A stretch of DNA of 64,000 nucleotides from Metarhizium brunneum (taxonomy: Eukaryota; Ascomycota; Sordariomycetes; Hypocreales; Clavicipitaceae), in the NCBI RefSeq assembly GCF_013426205.1, contig NC_089428.1:2046001-2110000 (forward strand). The letters run 5' to 3'. The translations under genes and the position numbers were made by a program. Positions within the stretch are counted from its first letter, which is position 1, and every line of letters starts with the position of its first letter. The notes under the pieces are model-generated. The model worked only from the letters and a program-made list of their open reading frames with translations. It was not told the DNA's origin and made no database searches. Positions 44,588 to 58,632 of the stretch are shown one piece after another.

Positions 44588-47500
44588 GTTCTTATGTGTT
44601 TTCCTTGTCTCCATAGTTTTTTTATTTAATAAGATATTGGCGTGTTTTGTTCTTTGTTCTTATGTCTAGGATCCGTTCTACTTTGTATTTTGTTTTGTTT
44701 ATAACTTTGATGTCTTTTTCTGCTGGTGCGTTGCTTGGTGCCTTTTTAAGGAGTGAAATGTGTACTATAGGATGATTTCTCATAGTCTTTGGTAACGAAA
44801 GTTCATAGTTGTTTGTCGATATTTGTTTTTTGATGGCGAATGGTCCTAATTTTTTGTAATCTAATTTGTTGCTTAGTCGCGTTGTTTTGATGTTTCGTTG
44901 GAGTAGGTAGACCATGTCTCCCTCCCTAAAGATTAGTCCCTTTAATCTTTTCTGATTATGGTATTGTGCCATTCTTTTTTGTACGAATTCCAGTTCGTGT
45001 CGCATTTCTTCGTGCAATTTTTTTAGTTTATCTGCTTGCAGTATCGCTTGTTCTGCTTGTGGTCCTTTACGCTGTATTCGAAATACTTTGGGATTAAATC
45101 CGTAATTGGCGTAGGCTGGTGTTTGCTTTGTCGATTCCGATATTGAGCTATTGTAAGCTAATTGCGCTGTAGGTAACCATTTAACCTAATCGTCCTGTTG
45201 ATGGTTGATGTAGCATCGCAGATATTGTTTAAGCGTCTGGTTTAATCTTTTTGTCTGTCTATCTGTTTGTGGATGATATGCAGTGCTTAACTTGTGATTT
45301 GTTCTAAGTTGTGCCATAAGTACTTACTAAAACTTAGAAGTAAATGTACTTCCTCTGTCCGATATAATTTCTTCTGGCAGTTTATAGTTGCTTGCTATTA
45401 TTCGTAAGAACATATATGCAAGTTCTTCTACATTGCTTGCTTCTCTGTACGGTAGAAAGTATCTATACTTTATGAGTCTATCCGTGACCACGAATATGCT
45501 GTTATATTCCATATTAGTTATTGGTTCTTTTGATATTGGTAGCTTTGTAATATGATCGAAAGCTATCGATTCCCATGGTTGTGTTGGTACTGGTAATGGT
45601 TGTAATTCTCTGTATGGCTTATGTCGTGAAGCCTTACTTTTTCCGCATTATATACATTTGTTAATAACCTTTTCGACCACTTTCTTAATTCCTAAGAAAT
45701 CGTATTGTCGTCGTATCTTATCCAGTGTTTTGCGGATTCCTTAATGTCTGTAAACTGGGTGTTCATGCATTTCTTTAATGCATTCTTCTTATAAGTCTGG
45801 TAGTATCCAGATTTTTTCTCCATACATTGGTACTCCTCCTGGGTAGCATGTGCATCCCATCGGTACGTCTCTAATGTGTTGGATATTATTTGTTGCCTAT
45901 TAGTGTATTTTATTGTATACTGGGTCTTCTTTTTGTACTTTCAATATGGCATTCAGTTGTCTTTGCTGGAAATTGCCATTTTTATTGATCTTAAGGAGTT
46001 GTCTTGTTGCTATAGGTACTCTTGTATTATAGTTGCTTCTTCGACTTAGAGTGTCTGCTTGTCCGTTCTCGGATCCTTTTTGATGGATGATTTTGTAGTC
46101 GAATTCTGAAAGATATTTGGCCCATTGAATTTGTTGTCCATTTAATTGTTGCGTCGTCGCAAAATAAGAGATGTTCTTATAATTGGTATACACCTTAACT
46201 TTGTGTTTGCTTCCCATGAGATAGTGTCTAAATTCCTTGAAAGTATTGATGATTGCTAGGAATTCTTTATTGTAGATGGGGTAGTTGAGTTCTGCTCCAT
46301 GAAGTTTCTTTAAGTAGAACGTAATAGGGTGTAGTTTTCTGTTATTATCTCTTTATCTAACTTGTGCTCCTAGAGTAAAGTCTGATAAGTTGGTTTTTAA
46401 TTCTGTTTCCTTTTCTGGGTTGAAGGTTCTCAAAACAGGTTCGGATGTGATAAGTTCTTTGATCTTATTAAAGGTATATTACGCCTTATTGTTCTAGTCC
46501 TACTGCTTATCCTTTTTGGTGAGTTTATCTAAGGGTGCTGCGATTTCGCTGTAGCTCTTGATGAATCTCCTGTAATAGTTCGCAAAGCCTCTAAAGCTTT
46601 ATATGTCCTTAATATTCTTCGGTGTTGGCCAGTTCCTTACTGCCTTAATCTTTGTTTTTTCTATTTGTATCTCGTTTGGTCGTATTATGTGTCCTAGGAA
46701 GTTTACTTCCTGTGTATAGAACTTATATTTTGCTGGTTTAAGCAATAGTTTAGCGTCTTGTAGTGTTCTTAGTACCGTGTGTACGTGTTCCTTATGGTCT
46801 TCTAGGGTTTTCAAGAAGATTAGTATATTATCAAGATATACTACCACGAAGTTATCTAAATATTCTCGTAGTACGCTGTTAATTATTCTCTGGAATGTTG
46901 TTGGTGTATTAGTAAGCCCTATTGGCATTACCAAATATTCGAATAGTCCGAACTTCGTTCTGAAGGCTGTCATCTATTCGTGACCCTTCTTTATTCGAAT
47001 TAAGTTATATGCTCCTTTTAGGTCTACCGCGGTAAACCAATTCATACCGTGCAATCGGTCCCGTAGTTCCGATATTAGTGGCAACGGTGTTCTGTCTTTC
47101 ATGGTAATCGCGTTCAATCGCCAATAATCTACTACTAACCGCAATTTTCCGTTTTTCTTTGGAACAAACATAACTGGGTATCCAGCTTCTGATGTTGATG
47201 CTCTGATATAGCCTTTTACTAGCATCTCGTCGATATATTCTCGTAACGTTTTGAGTTCTTTTGCGTTTAAGTTATAGATCTTGTGGAATATTGTTGACTT
47301 TCCATCTGCTAATTCGATTTTATGATCCTATTGACTGTGTTCGGGTAATCTGGTTTCTAATTCTTCTGCGAATAATTTTTTGTATTTCCGGTATTCTTTA
47401 GGGATATTCTTAAGTTTTTCTTCTTTTGTTATTAGGCTTTTATCGTCTTTATCGTTCTTATTCCTCTTTTCTCCTTCGAGTTTCTTGTTTGTGTTCGCGA

Positions 47501-48110
47501 GGTCTTTCCTTAAGGTGGTAATAACCTTTCGGATCTTGGCTTTTGTCTTCTTGTTGCTTATTGTTGTTCGTATCCCGGTTTGTAGCGCTGTTAAGGTTGT
47601 TACGGTGGATCCAATTGTTTTGACTGCTTTTCTGCCGCTTGTTTGTTGTTGTTGGTCCTTAGATAACTTGCTTAAAGGTTTTTTTTCTTCAGAACTCTGT
47701 TTATGAGCTAAGTTATGACGAAATTTCGTTCTTTCTTCTGAATTCTGCTGATTCTATTGGCTTGAAGTCTCGTTCCACTTTAGTTAGCCTGTCCTCTAGT
47801 TGATTAGTGGGTTACTCTCCTATAACTATAGGTACCCTAACACTAGGTCGTGTTCCGATACGTCCATAATATTAAGTTAAATCACTTCTAAATAACCTTG
47901 AATCTGTACTTTAAGATGATCAGTCTCTTGGTTAATAATTCCGTTATTATAGGCAAAAAGTTTTCCTTTAATATTAGTTAACTCGTATAGTGCCTTTTTG
48001 TGTTTCCACGGTAGTTAGTAACGATTTATAACTCTGGGTGAGATATAATTGCCTATCGCGCTACTGTCCATAAGTATGTGAACGCGATGTCCCATGACTT
48101 CGGCGTTTAA
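44550..48110 (-). pseudogene. pol of element A: protease, RT, RNase H, integrase, chromodomain
   Basis: Fragments in one order on the minus strand. The protease region near 48050-48085 reads MDSSAIGNYIS, where the active-site Gly of DSG is Ser. RT lies at 47225-46599 (YPVMFVPKKNGKLRLVVDY, TAVDLKGAYNLIRI, then FRTKFGLFEYLVMPIGLTN) with the catalytic box as YLDN instead of YLDD. RNase H-side sequence lies at 46217-45900 (VYTNYKNISYFATTQQLNG). Integrase core lies at 45512-45327 (FVVTDRLIKYRYF, ISDRGSTFTSKF) and its C-terminal part at 45017-44700. The chromodomain starts YKVERILDIRTKNKTRQYLI and has two stops where aromatic-cage Trp codons belong. The stop is at 44550. All changes noted are G:C to A:T. 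Confidence 0.85.
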
Positions 48111-49749
48111 TACTATCTTATTGCTTCGTCTGCTTTTGGTTGCGTTGAGGGTTATTAGCGTCTTTCTCTTTATGCCAGCTTGTAGCCCTTTTACAGATGG
48201 CGTGCCTCGTTTTTTGAGTTTTTTGGAATAGATTCTTCTGCGATTTGTCGTTTTATTTCTTGGTACTATTCTGTAGGTCTAGTTCCATTTTGTGGGTGCT
48301 TAAAGCAAAACCTATTGTTAAACATTTGATATAGGCAATTATAAATTTGGTTTTTTATTTCTCTGTGTTTTTTGTATCTTAGGTTGTTGTAGTTTACTGT
48401 ATATTTCCTGTTGTATCTAGGGTTAAACTTCTGTTTATTGTACTACTTATCCAGATTTTGTTTATTATGGTATATTAATTCTGTGGTTCCCCTGGGGTCT
48501 TTTTGTTTGAGTATGTCTAATGCTTGCTGTGTCCGTTTGTATGCTACTGGTGTTCCACATTGCCACTTGTGCTATTTTCTGGCCTTATCTACTATATGTT
48601 TTAAGCAATTTAGTAGTGGGTATTCCATGTGGTCTTTTGTTTTATATCGAGGTGATTTAAGTAATAGCTCTTTTTGGTGCGTTGGGATCTTTCCCTTATA
48701 CACATACTAATGCCATTGCCTGTTCTTTGTATATACATGTAACTGGCATGTGTCTGATTCATATACGTCCGTAGGATCTGTATAAGCTCGGCATTTGATG
48801 GGTGTGTTTAAATCGGGTTCTAAGATCATTGTTTGATTGTTATTGATTATCTTTACTCTCTATTCTAGGAGTTCCTATCTGAAGTATGGTGCTTTGATTG
48901 GATATCCTTTTATCCTGATTGGAAATGTATTTAGTCGTGCCTTGGTTTGAAAGTGTGCCTGGCACATTATAAACGCGTATAATGCCCATGCTAAACGTGT
49001 GTGTTCCGCGTGTCTTAGTAAGAGTCTAGGATTATCTTCCTTCTCTCCTTCTAGAAACCATAGTGTCTGGTTTTCCATTACCGTAGTAGTGTCCACTGCT
49101 AGAATAGGAATTACGAAATGTTTTCCTGTTAGTGCGGGGAAATATCGCTGTATAGCTTATTCTTATGTGGCTGTCAGCCTTGCAGGCGTTTCTTCCTCGT
49201 TTCGTTCGTCTTTGGACGCTTCTAGAGTATCTAGGATTACGTTATCGTTATCAACGCTCATTTCCCTTACTCTATCTTTCAGTTCGTCGAAGGTGGTGAG
49301 GATTTGTGCGTCTTACTCCTCCCTATATTATTGTTCCCTTCGAATCTTCCTTGCTTCTGCTTGTTGTTACACCCAATCAAGAATTTCTTAGTGCGAGTCT
49401 TCGTCCAAATATTCTGGCGATTTTGGTTCATGGAGTTCCTTTCGTCCCGTTATTACAAGCGTTCTCTTTTCCATTGATTGTTCGTCCAGGTCTTCTTATA
49501 CCAGTTATTAGGCTACTTATAGTCCGTTTCCTATGAAGTTCATAATTTTCTTCTTTAGTTTTCTTGGTTCTTTTGGAAACTATCCTCTTTCTTGTTTGCT
49601 GCTTATGTGAACGTAGCAGTTGTTGTTATAGTAGAAGGTCCAGTTAAGGTTCTTATGTTCCACCTCTGATTCAGTAACTTCGATTTTCTATTAGTTAGTA
49701 GAATTGAGTTGTTTCTTACCTCCTTCTGGTACTAGCTTCTATTCTTTCC

Positions 49750-50630
49750 TGGGTTTCTTGTATTTATTAGCGAAATGTCCTGGTTTTCCGTAGTTATAGT
49801 ATTTCTTTTCCTTTTTGTTGTCTTTCTTAGTAGCGTTAAGCTCTATTTGTCCAGGGTTAAGAGTGTGACCATAAGCAATAGGTTCGTCACGCTTTCTGCG
49901 TTGATTGGCTTGGTAACTCTTTCCTTTAGTAGGGTTCCAGGTTCCTTTACCCTGTTTCTTCTGTATGCGTCGCTGATACTATCTGTCATCGATTCGTACC
50001 GCTATAGCGATATAATCCGATAAGTTGTCTGGTCTGTTCTCTCTATAAAGTTTATCTTTGACTTCTTCTTTAAGTCCTTTATAGAAAGCTGATATAAGAG
50101 GTTCGTCCTCCCAGTCAAGCTGAGATGCGAGTTGTTAGAAGCGAGCGGCATAATCGGATGCCGATCCCTTCTGCTTAAGCCCGTCGATGTAGTACTCAGC
50201 AGCTCTAGCTTCATCAACTGTTCTAAAGGCTTTCTTGATGGCTTTTTCGAACTCATCGTAACTTTCGAAAATGGTGTTGGTTTCTTCTTCGCGGTTGTCT
50301 TTTTCTTTATTAAGGTAGTCCCTTATAATAGGTTCAAACCATGTGAGTGCCACTCCCGTTATATATTCTCCTACGTGCAGTACCTTGACAGAGGATTCTT
50401 CCATTTTGTTCGGGAATTGTCAGTGGTAAGCCCTGAGTTGAGTGAGAAATCCTTAAAGCGTACCCGGGGATCCGTTATACAGTCCTGGTGCCCTGGGTCT
50501 AAGAATTTCTCCTAAGTCCTTTTTAATTATGGCAGCAATCGTGGCTTGTTCCTGCTGTTCTTCTTCCATTTGTTGGACCCGTTCCCGAAGGCGTATAATC
50601 TCAGCAAGCATCTCGTGAGCAGAGATGGTT
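49750..50630 (-). pseudogene. gag of element A with zinc knuckle
   Basis: The N-terminal part has a coiled stretch (IIRLRERVQQMEEEQQEQA) then GLYNGSPGTL and, after two stops, FPNKMEESSVKVLHVGEYIT and the capsid-like ALTWFEPIIRDYL. The C-terminal nucleocapsid segment (about 49755-49800) reads YNYGKPGHFANKY, in which the three knuckle cysteines are all Tyr. Each is a TGC/TGT to TAC/TAT change on the coding strand. Confidence 0.75.
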
Positions 50631-50752
50631 ATTAGTCCTTCTTGGGTTTCATTTAATCTAGATACGGTAGTAGTCTCGCGTAGTGCTATATTAACAGTTA
50701 TCAGGTATTACTCAGAGTAACGCGGTAGTAGTCTGAATAAGAGCTTTCAACG

Positions 50753-51198
50753 TGTAACGGCTAAGGTTCCTAAGGGATAAACTAGTTGTAGTTTATGTTG
50801 GCAGAGCCACTAGGGCAGTCAATCTGAGCAGTTGGGTATTACGTTGGTAATAGGTTGTAGACCGTAACCAGGTGATCAGAGTCAAAGAGTTGTAAGCGAA
50901 GCTTATTTAATGTAATGATCGGTGTTAAAAGCTAAGAAGCTAAAGTCTATCTATAAAGCGAATTTAGGGGTCCCTATATACTACGGCGTTTACCCGTTGT
51001 TCACTGAAGTCCTGGTGAACTATAGTTATATACGTGCTACTAGTTCGTCTAGAGTTCACTAAACAGTCAGTGAACTCTCCCCTATTGGCGGCCCGTTCTG
51101 ACCATTAATCCGTCACCCGCTGTGCCTGCGCCGTCCCGTGGCTCATGCAGCCGGCCCAACCTGCGACCTACGCTGCAGCTTGTAACTGGGTCGTAACA
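50753..51198 (-). repeat. 5' LTR of element A
   Basis: 446 bp, near-identical to 43344-43789 except for transitions. It is followed by the target duplication ctaag (51199-51203). It should hold the promoter for gag-pol on the minus strand. Confidence 0.95.
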
Positions 51199-51203
51199 CT
51201 AAG

Positions 51204-51238
51204 AATAGTAAGAGACTAGAAAAGTAAACTATTTTAGC
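51204..51238 (+). repeat. repeat R2, middle segment between the two elements
   Basis: 35 bp between the two target duplications. It corresponds to the R3 sequence that follows its empty A site (tagtaa...aaactagaaaagtaaa). Confidence 0.8.
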
Positions 51239-51243
51239 GTAAT

Positions 51244-51689
51244 TATTATAACCTAGTTATAAGCTATAGTGTAGGTTATAAGTTAAGCCGGCTATATAAG
51301 CTATAAGATAGTATAAGTATAGTAGGTAATAAATTAATAGTTAAAATAAGCTATTAATAAAAGAGAATTTATTAATTATTTAATAAACTTTAAATAAACT
51401 AATAATATATATATAATTATAATTTATTAAAACTTTAATAAATAATAAGTAAATATTATAATATATAAAAACCTTTAAATTTATTTTATAAATAAATTTT
51501 AGCTTTTTAGCTTTTAATATAAATTATTATATTAAATAAATTTTATTTATAACTTTTTAATTTTAATTATTTAATTATAATTTATAACTTATTATTAATA
51601 TAATAATTAATTACTTAAATTAATTATTTTAATTATTTCATTAATATAAATTATAATTAGTTTATTTTTTAAGAATTTTAATTATTATA
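51244..51689 (+). repeat. 5' LTR of element B
   Basis: 446 bp. It aligns along its length with the reverse complement of the element A LTR after transitions (for example gtgtaggttataagttaagccggct against gcgtaggtcgcaggttaggccggct). Confidence 0.88.
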
Positions 51690-54600
51690 TATTAAAAGCT
51701 TTTATTTAAATAATTATTATATTATTTTAAGTAATATTTAATAATTATTAAAATAATATTTATAATACTTATTTTATTTAAAATAATTATATTATTAATA
51801 TTTTAAAAATTTTAAAGCTTTAAATTTTAAAATTTTATAATTAAACTTATATAATTATATTAATAAATTAAATAATTTAACTTTAAATATTAAATACTTA
51901 TATTAAAATAAAAAAACTTAAAAAAAATTATTAAGCTTAAAATATTAGAATTTTATAATAATAATTTAAAAATATTTTAAGAATTTTTAATTTAACTTAA
52001 AATATATTATTAATTTTACTTAAATAAATTAATTAATATATAAATAAAGATATTATATATTAAAAAATATATAATAAATATTATATTTATATAATTTAAA
52101 TTAATTATATAAAATTATTTTATTAATATAAAAAATAATTAAAAAAATAAAATAAAAAAAATATTTATTAATTATAAAAAATTTAAAAAAATAATTAAAA
52201 AAATATTTAAATTAATTAATAAAATAAAAATTATAATTATTTATATAAATTAATTTAAATAAAAAAAATTTATATTAAATTATATAATATATTTTAAATA
52301 AGTTATTTTAATATTAAACTAAAAAAATAAGTTATTTATATTAATTTTTTTTAAAAAATTAAAAAAAAAATAAAAATAAATTATATAAAAAAAATATATT
52401 AAATAATTTTTTAAATTATATAATAATAATAATTTAAATTAATAATAAATAATATTAATAATATATATAAAAATAATTAAAAAAAAAACTTAAAATTTTA
52501 TAAAAAAAAAAATAATAAATAAATTAAAAAAAAAATATAAAAAACTTATTATTTATAATTATATTTTTAATTTTAAATAAATAAAACTTAATATTATTAA
52601 AAAAAATAATAAAAAAAAAATATTATAATTATAAAAAACTAAAATATTTTATTAATAAATATAAAAAACCTAAAAAAAAATAAAAGCTAATATTAAAAAA
52701 AAATAAAAAATAACTTAATATTATTAATTAATAAAAAAATAAAATTATTAAATTAAAAATAAAATATAAAAATCTTAATTAAATTTTTTATTATAATAAT
52801 AATTATTATATTTATATAAGTAATAAATAAAAAAAAAATAGTTTTTAAAAAAATTAAAAAAATTAAAAAAAAAATTATAAACTTTATAAAAAATAAGTTA
52901 TAAATAATTAAATAATTAATATAAAAAAAATTAAATAAATAATTAATATAAAAAAAATTAAATAAATAATTAATAAAAAAAAAACTTTTATAATAATAAA
53001 ATAAAAAAAATTTTATAAATTAAAATTATTAAAATATTTAAATAAAAATTTATATTAAAAAATTCTTAATTAAATATAATAATAAGTAAAAATAAAAAAA
53101 ATTTAAAAAAAATAATAATATAAAAAAAATAAAATATATAAATTTTTATTTTTTTAATAAATTAAAAAATAAAATAAAAAAAATAAATATTAATAATAAT
53201 AATATAATTTTAAATATTTTAAAAGTATTTAAAAATAAATAAAATAAAAAAAAATACTAATAAAATTAATAATTATATAAAAGTAAATTATATAATAATA
53301 TTTTTTTATATTAATAAGAAAATATTTTATAATTTTTATTATTATAATAAATATTATTATAATATTAAAAAACCTAATATTATAATACTTAAAAAAAAAT
53401 AATTTTAAATTTTTATTAAAATATAAAAATTATATATAATTAATATAAATATTATATATATTTATAATATATTAAGTATATTTTATAATTAAAATATAAT
53501 TAAATATATTTTTAATTAAAATAAAAAAATATTTAATTAAAATATTATATTTTAAATAAAAACTTTTAAAATAAAAAATAAAAATAATTAATAATAATTA
53601 AATAATAATTTTAAAATCTAATTTAAATATATTTATTAAATATTAAGCTTATATAAATTTTATAAATATATATAAATTAAATATATATTAATTATATATA
53701 TATATAAAAAATAAGTAATAATATTAATATATATATAAAAAAAAAATTTTAATATATAAAAAAAAATTATTATTTAAATTATTTTAATATAAAATAAAAA
53801 AATATATAATATATTTATTATTAAATTACTTAAAATATATAATAAATAAAGCTAAAAAATAATATAAATAATAATATAAAATATTAATAATATATAAATA
53901 AATATAATAAATATTAAATATATTTAAATAAAAAAATCTTAAAAAAATTATAAAATTAATATATTATAATAAATAAAAGCTAAATAAATAATATTATAAA
54001 TAAAAATTTAATTTTAAATATAATAAAAAATATATAATAAATTATAATAATTTAAAATATAAAAAATATAAAAAAATAAAAAATTAAATTTATAATTATT
54101 TATATTAAATATTTAATAATAAGTTTTATTTTAAATACTTATAAAATAAAATTAAACTTATAAAATAATATTAAAAAATAAAATAATAAATTATAAAAAA
54201 ATTTATTTTAAAAAACTTAAAAAATAAAATATATTATTTATAAAAAAATTATAAATTAATATAAAAAAAAATATTAATAACTTTTAATATAATTTAAAAT
54301 AAATAAAATAATAAAATAATATTAAATATTAAAATTATAAAATATTATATTTATATATTTATAAATAATAATATAATAAATAATTATATTTTATTTAGAA
54401 TTATTAATTATTATTAATTATTATAAAAATATAAAAAAATATTATATAAATTAATTAATATTAAAAAAAAACTTTTTATTTATAATAATAAAATTATTAA
54501 TTAAAAAATTAATTATTTTAAAATATAAATTTAAAATTATTTAAAAGTAATTTAACTTAATATTATAAATATATTAAAATATAATTTAATATTAAAATAT

Positions 54601-57600
54601 TTATAATTATAAAAAAATAACCTATTAATTAATTAAAAAATAAGCTAATTAAAATAAAATAAAATTTTAAATTAATAAAATTAATAAAATTTAAAAAAAA
54701 AAAATATTTTATTATAATTTAGCTTATAAATAAAATTTTAAAAAAATTTTTTTTTAAATAAATTATTTAAAAACTAATAATAATAAATAAATAATATAAA
54801 AATAATAAATATAAAAAAAAAATAATTAAATTTATTATAATAATTTTAATAATATTATAAATTAAAATATAAATAATAATAAATAATAAAAAAATAAAAG
54901 CTAAAATTTAAAAAATTATTATTATTTTAAAAAAAAATTTTATAAATATAAATAAAAAACTTAAAAAAAAAATAAAATAAAAATAATAAAAATAATAAAA
55001 ATTTAATAATAAAAAAAAAAAAACTTAAAAATATTTTTAAAAAATATTAAAAATATAAAAAATTATTTATAAAAAAATTAAAAATTAAATTATTTAAATA
55101 TAATTAATAAAATTATAAAATTAAATTAATAAATAAAAAGTTAATAATATTTTATAAAATTTATAATTTAAATATAAAAAAACTTAAAATATTATAAAAA
55201 TATATTAATAAAATATTAATAAAAAATTATATTTAAATATTAATATTAAAAATTAAATATTTAATTATATTTATTTTAAAAAAAAATAAAAAATTATAAT
55301 TAATAATAAATTATTAATAATTAAATATAATTATTATAAAAAATAAAATATTATTATTATTAATATTAAAATTATAAAATTAATTATATAATATAAATTA
55401 ATTTATTATAATAAACTTAAAAAAAGTATATAATTTAATTTAAATAAAAAAAAATTATAAATAAATAATAGTTTTTAAAATATAATTTAAATTATTTAAA
55501 TATTTAATAATATTAATAAAATTTATTAATATATTAATAATATTTTAAAAAATAATTAATAATATATTATAAAAATATTTAAATAATTTTATAATAATAT
55601 ATTTTAATAATATATTAATTTTCTTAAAAATCTTAAAAAATTATAAAAAATATATATATATAATATTAAAAATATTATAAAATATTAAATTATTACTTAA
55701 ATTAATAAAATATAAATTTTATATATAAAAAATAAATTTTTTAAAATATATAATATAATTAAATAAAATATAAATAAAAAAAATAAAAATTAAAATAATA
55801 AAAAATTAATTAATATTAAAAAATATTAAAAATATATAAAATTTTAAAAGTTTTATAAATTATTATAAAAAATTTATTAAAAATTATAATAAAATTATAA
55901 TATTTTTAAATAAATTTATTAAAAAAAATAAATAATAAAATTAAAATAATAAAATATAATATACTTTTAATAAAATTAAAAAACTTATTATATTTAAATT
56001 TATTTTAAAAATTTTTAATTTAAAAAAAAAAAATAAAATTAAAAATTAATTTATTAAATTTTATTTTAAAAATATAAATTAAATAAAAAAATAATAATAA
56101 AAAATTATATTTTATTATATTTTATTTAAAAAAATTTTATAAAATAAAATTTAATTATTTTATTTATAATAAAAAATTTTTAATAATTATTAATATTTTT
56201 AAGAAATTTAAATATTATTTTATAAAAAATAAATATAAAATTAAAATATATATTAATTATAAAAATATTTTTTATTTTATAATAATATAATAATTAAATA
56301 AATAATAAATTTAATAAATTAAATATTTTTTAAAATTTAATTATAAAATTATTTATTAAAAAAAATCTAAAAATAAATAAATAAATATTTTAAATTAAAA
56401 AAATAATTATAATATAAAAGTATTTATAATAATAAAATAATTTCTTAAAATTAATATAAATAATAATTTTTAATAAAAATAATTAAATATTATATTAAAA
56501 GTATAAAATAAAAACCTAATATATAAGAAAATCTAATAATAAGTAAAAAAAAAATTAGGTTTATAAATATATTAAAAAAATATTTTATAAAACCTAGAAT
56601 TATTTTAAAATATTATAAAAAAACTTAAATACCTTTAAAATTATAAAAAAAATATATTAAAAAAATATATAAATATTTAATTTATAAATATTAAAAAATT
56701 TATAAAATATTAAATAAAATATAATAATAATATAATTTTTTAAAAATTAAAAAAATAATTAAAAAAATTATTAATAAATATATATAATATAAAAAAAATA
56801 AAGCTTTATAATATAAATTATATAAAAAATTATAATTATTATTAATATTAATATAATTATAAAAATTAATAACTTTTAATTATATTATAAAACTATTAAT
56901 ATTAAAAAAACTAATAATTAATATAAAATATAATAATATATTTATAATTATAAATAAACTTATAAAATATAAATATTTTTTATTATATAAAAAAGTAAAT
57001 AATATAAAAGAACTTATATATATATTTTATAAATAATAATAAATAATTATAAATTATTAAAAAAAATTATATTAAATAAAAAAAGTATATTTACTTTTAA
57101 ATTTTAATAAATATTTATAATATAACTTAAAATAAATTATAAATTAAGTATTATATATTATTTATAAATAAATAAATAAATAAAAAAATTAAATTAAATA
57201 TTTAAATAATATTTATAATATTATATTAATTATTAATAAAATAATTAAATTAAATAATTATTTATAATATAATTAATTTATAATAGCTTAATATTAGAAT
57301 TAATAAAATAAATATTAGCTTATATTAATTATAAATTTAATTTTAAAGTATTTTAAATATAATATAAAAAACTATAAATAAAATAAATAATATTATAAGT
57401 AAATAAACTAAAAAAATTATATAAAAAAATATAATATAAATTAGAATTTATATAAAATAAAATAATATAATATTATAATTATAAAAAATTAAAAAAATTA
57501 ATTTTTAAAAAAAAAATATAATTTATTTATTTTAATAAAATATTAAAATAATATAATTAAATAATAAATTAAATTATAAAAAATTAAAATTATTTATTAT

Positions 57601-58632
57601 TAAAAAATAAATATTAATAAATAATTATAAACTTTTATTATTAAAAATTATAAAAAATTATTTTATAATATATATTTTATTTTTTAAAAAAGTATTAAAT
57701 AATATATTAATAAAAAAAATATTAAAATTATAAATAAAATAAAATATAAAATAAAATAAATTTTAAATATAAAAATAAAAAATAAAATATATTAATATTT
57801 TATTAAATAAAAAAATTATAAAAATAAGAAAAATATATAAAAACTTATAAAATACTTAAAAAATTATTAATACTTATTATAATAATATTATTAATAGCTT
57901 ATAACTTAATATTAAGTAAAGTATTTTAGTTTAAAATATTAAAAGTATTTTAATTTTAAGTATTTTAAATAACTTTAAATTTTTATTATTAAATTTACTT
58001 TAATTTATACTTTTAAGCTTTTTTTTTTTTTTTTTTTAATTTATATTTTTTATTTTTTTTAAAAAAATAAAATTATAATAAGTTATTTTTAGATTTTTTT
58101 TATATAAATAATAATATATATATTAAAAATATATTAAATAATTTAAGGTTTTATTTATTTTTAATTAAGCTTTATAATACTTTTTAATTAATAGTTTTTT
58201 TATTAATTTTTTTTTAAGCTAATAAAATTTCTTAATAATATAATTTATTAAAATATATTAATAATATATATTATAATAAAAAAACTTTATATATATAATT
58301 TATTATAAAAGTATAAAAATTATTATAAAAATAACCTAAAAAATAATAAAAAATATAATAATTAATATTTTTAATAATTTAATAAAAACTTTTTTTTTTA
58401 AAATAATAATTATAAAATAATATTTTAAAATTTTATTTATAAATAAAAGTAATAATTATAATATAATTAATAATAAAATAAAATTTATTAGGTTTTTTTA
58501 TATAATTAAATATAATAAAAAAAAATATTAAAAAAAAGTAAAATACTTATAATTAATAAAAAAAAAAGTAAATATAATTATTTATAAAATAAAGCTTAGA
58601 TTTTAAAAGTAAAATTATAAAAAAAAATATTA

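Larger units (their letters stand above)
43344..51198 (-). mobile_element. element A: full-length Ty3/gypsy chromovirus-type LTR retrotransposon, RIP-mutated
   Basis: A 7855 bp element with 446 bp LTRs at both ends (TGTAAC...GTAACA) and a perfect 5 bp target duplication ctaag. gag-pol reads on the minus strand. In order come Gag, a CCHC knuckle, aspartic protease, reverse transcriptase, RNase H, integrase and a C-terminal chromodomain, which defines a chromovirus. Many stops and missense changes are all of the G:C to A:T type, as expected from RIP. The element therefore cannot move by itself. A separate gene lies antisense between the end of pol and the left LTR. The two LTRs differ by numerous transitions, so LTR divergence cannot be used as a clock. 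Confidence 0.95.

Noticed and set aside
47380..49536. Plus-strand frames within element A (for example 47380-47706, 48999-49391)
   Set aside because: Hydrophobic Leu/Val/Ser-rich translations that arise from the complement of pol and gag; unlike the 43912-44587 gene, they show no intron and no Gln-to-stop pattern.
51690..58632. Regularly spaced short motifs in the AT-only interior of element B, briefly considered as a satellite, an origin or a centromere
   Set aside because: The flanking 446 bp LTRs and exact target duplication explain it as a RIP-destroyed retrotransposon; no constant period was seen.
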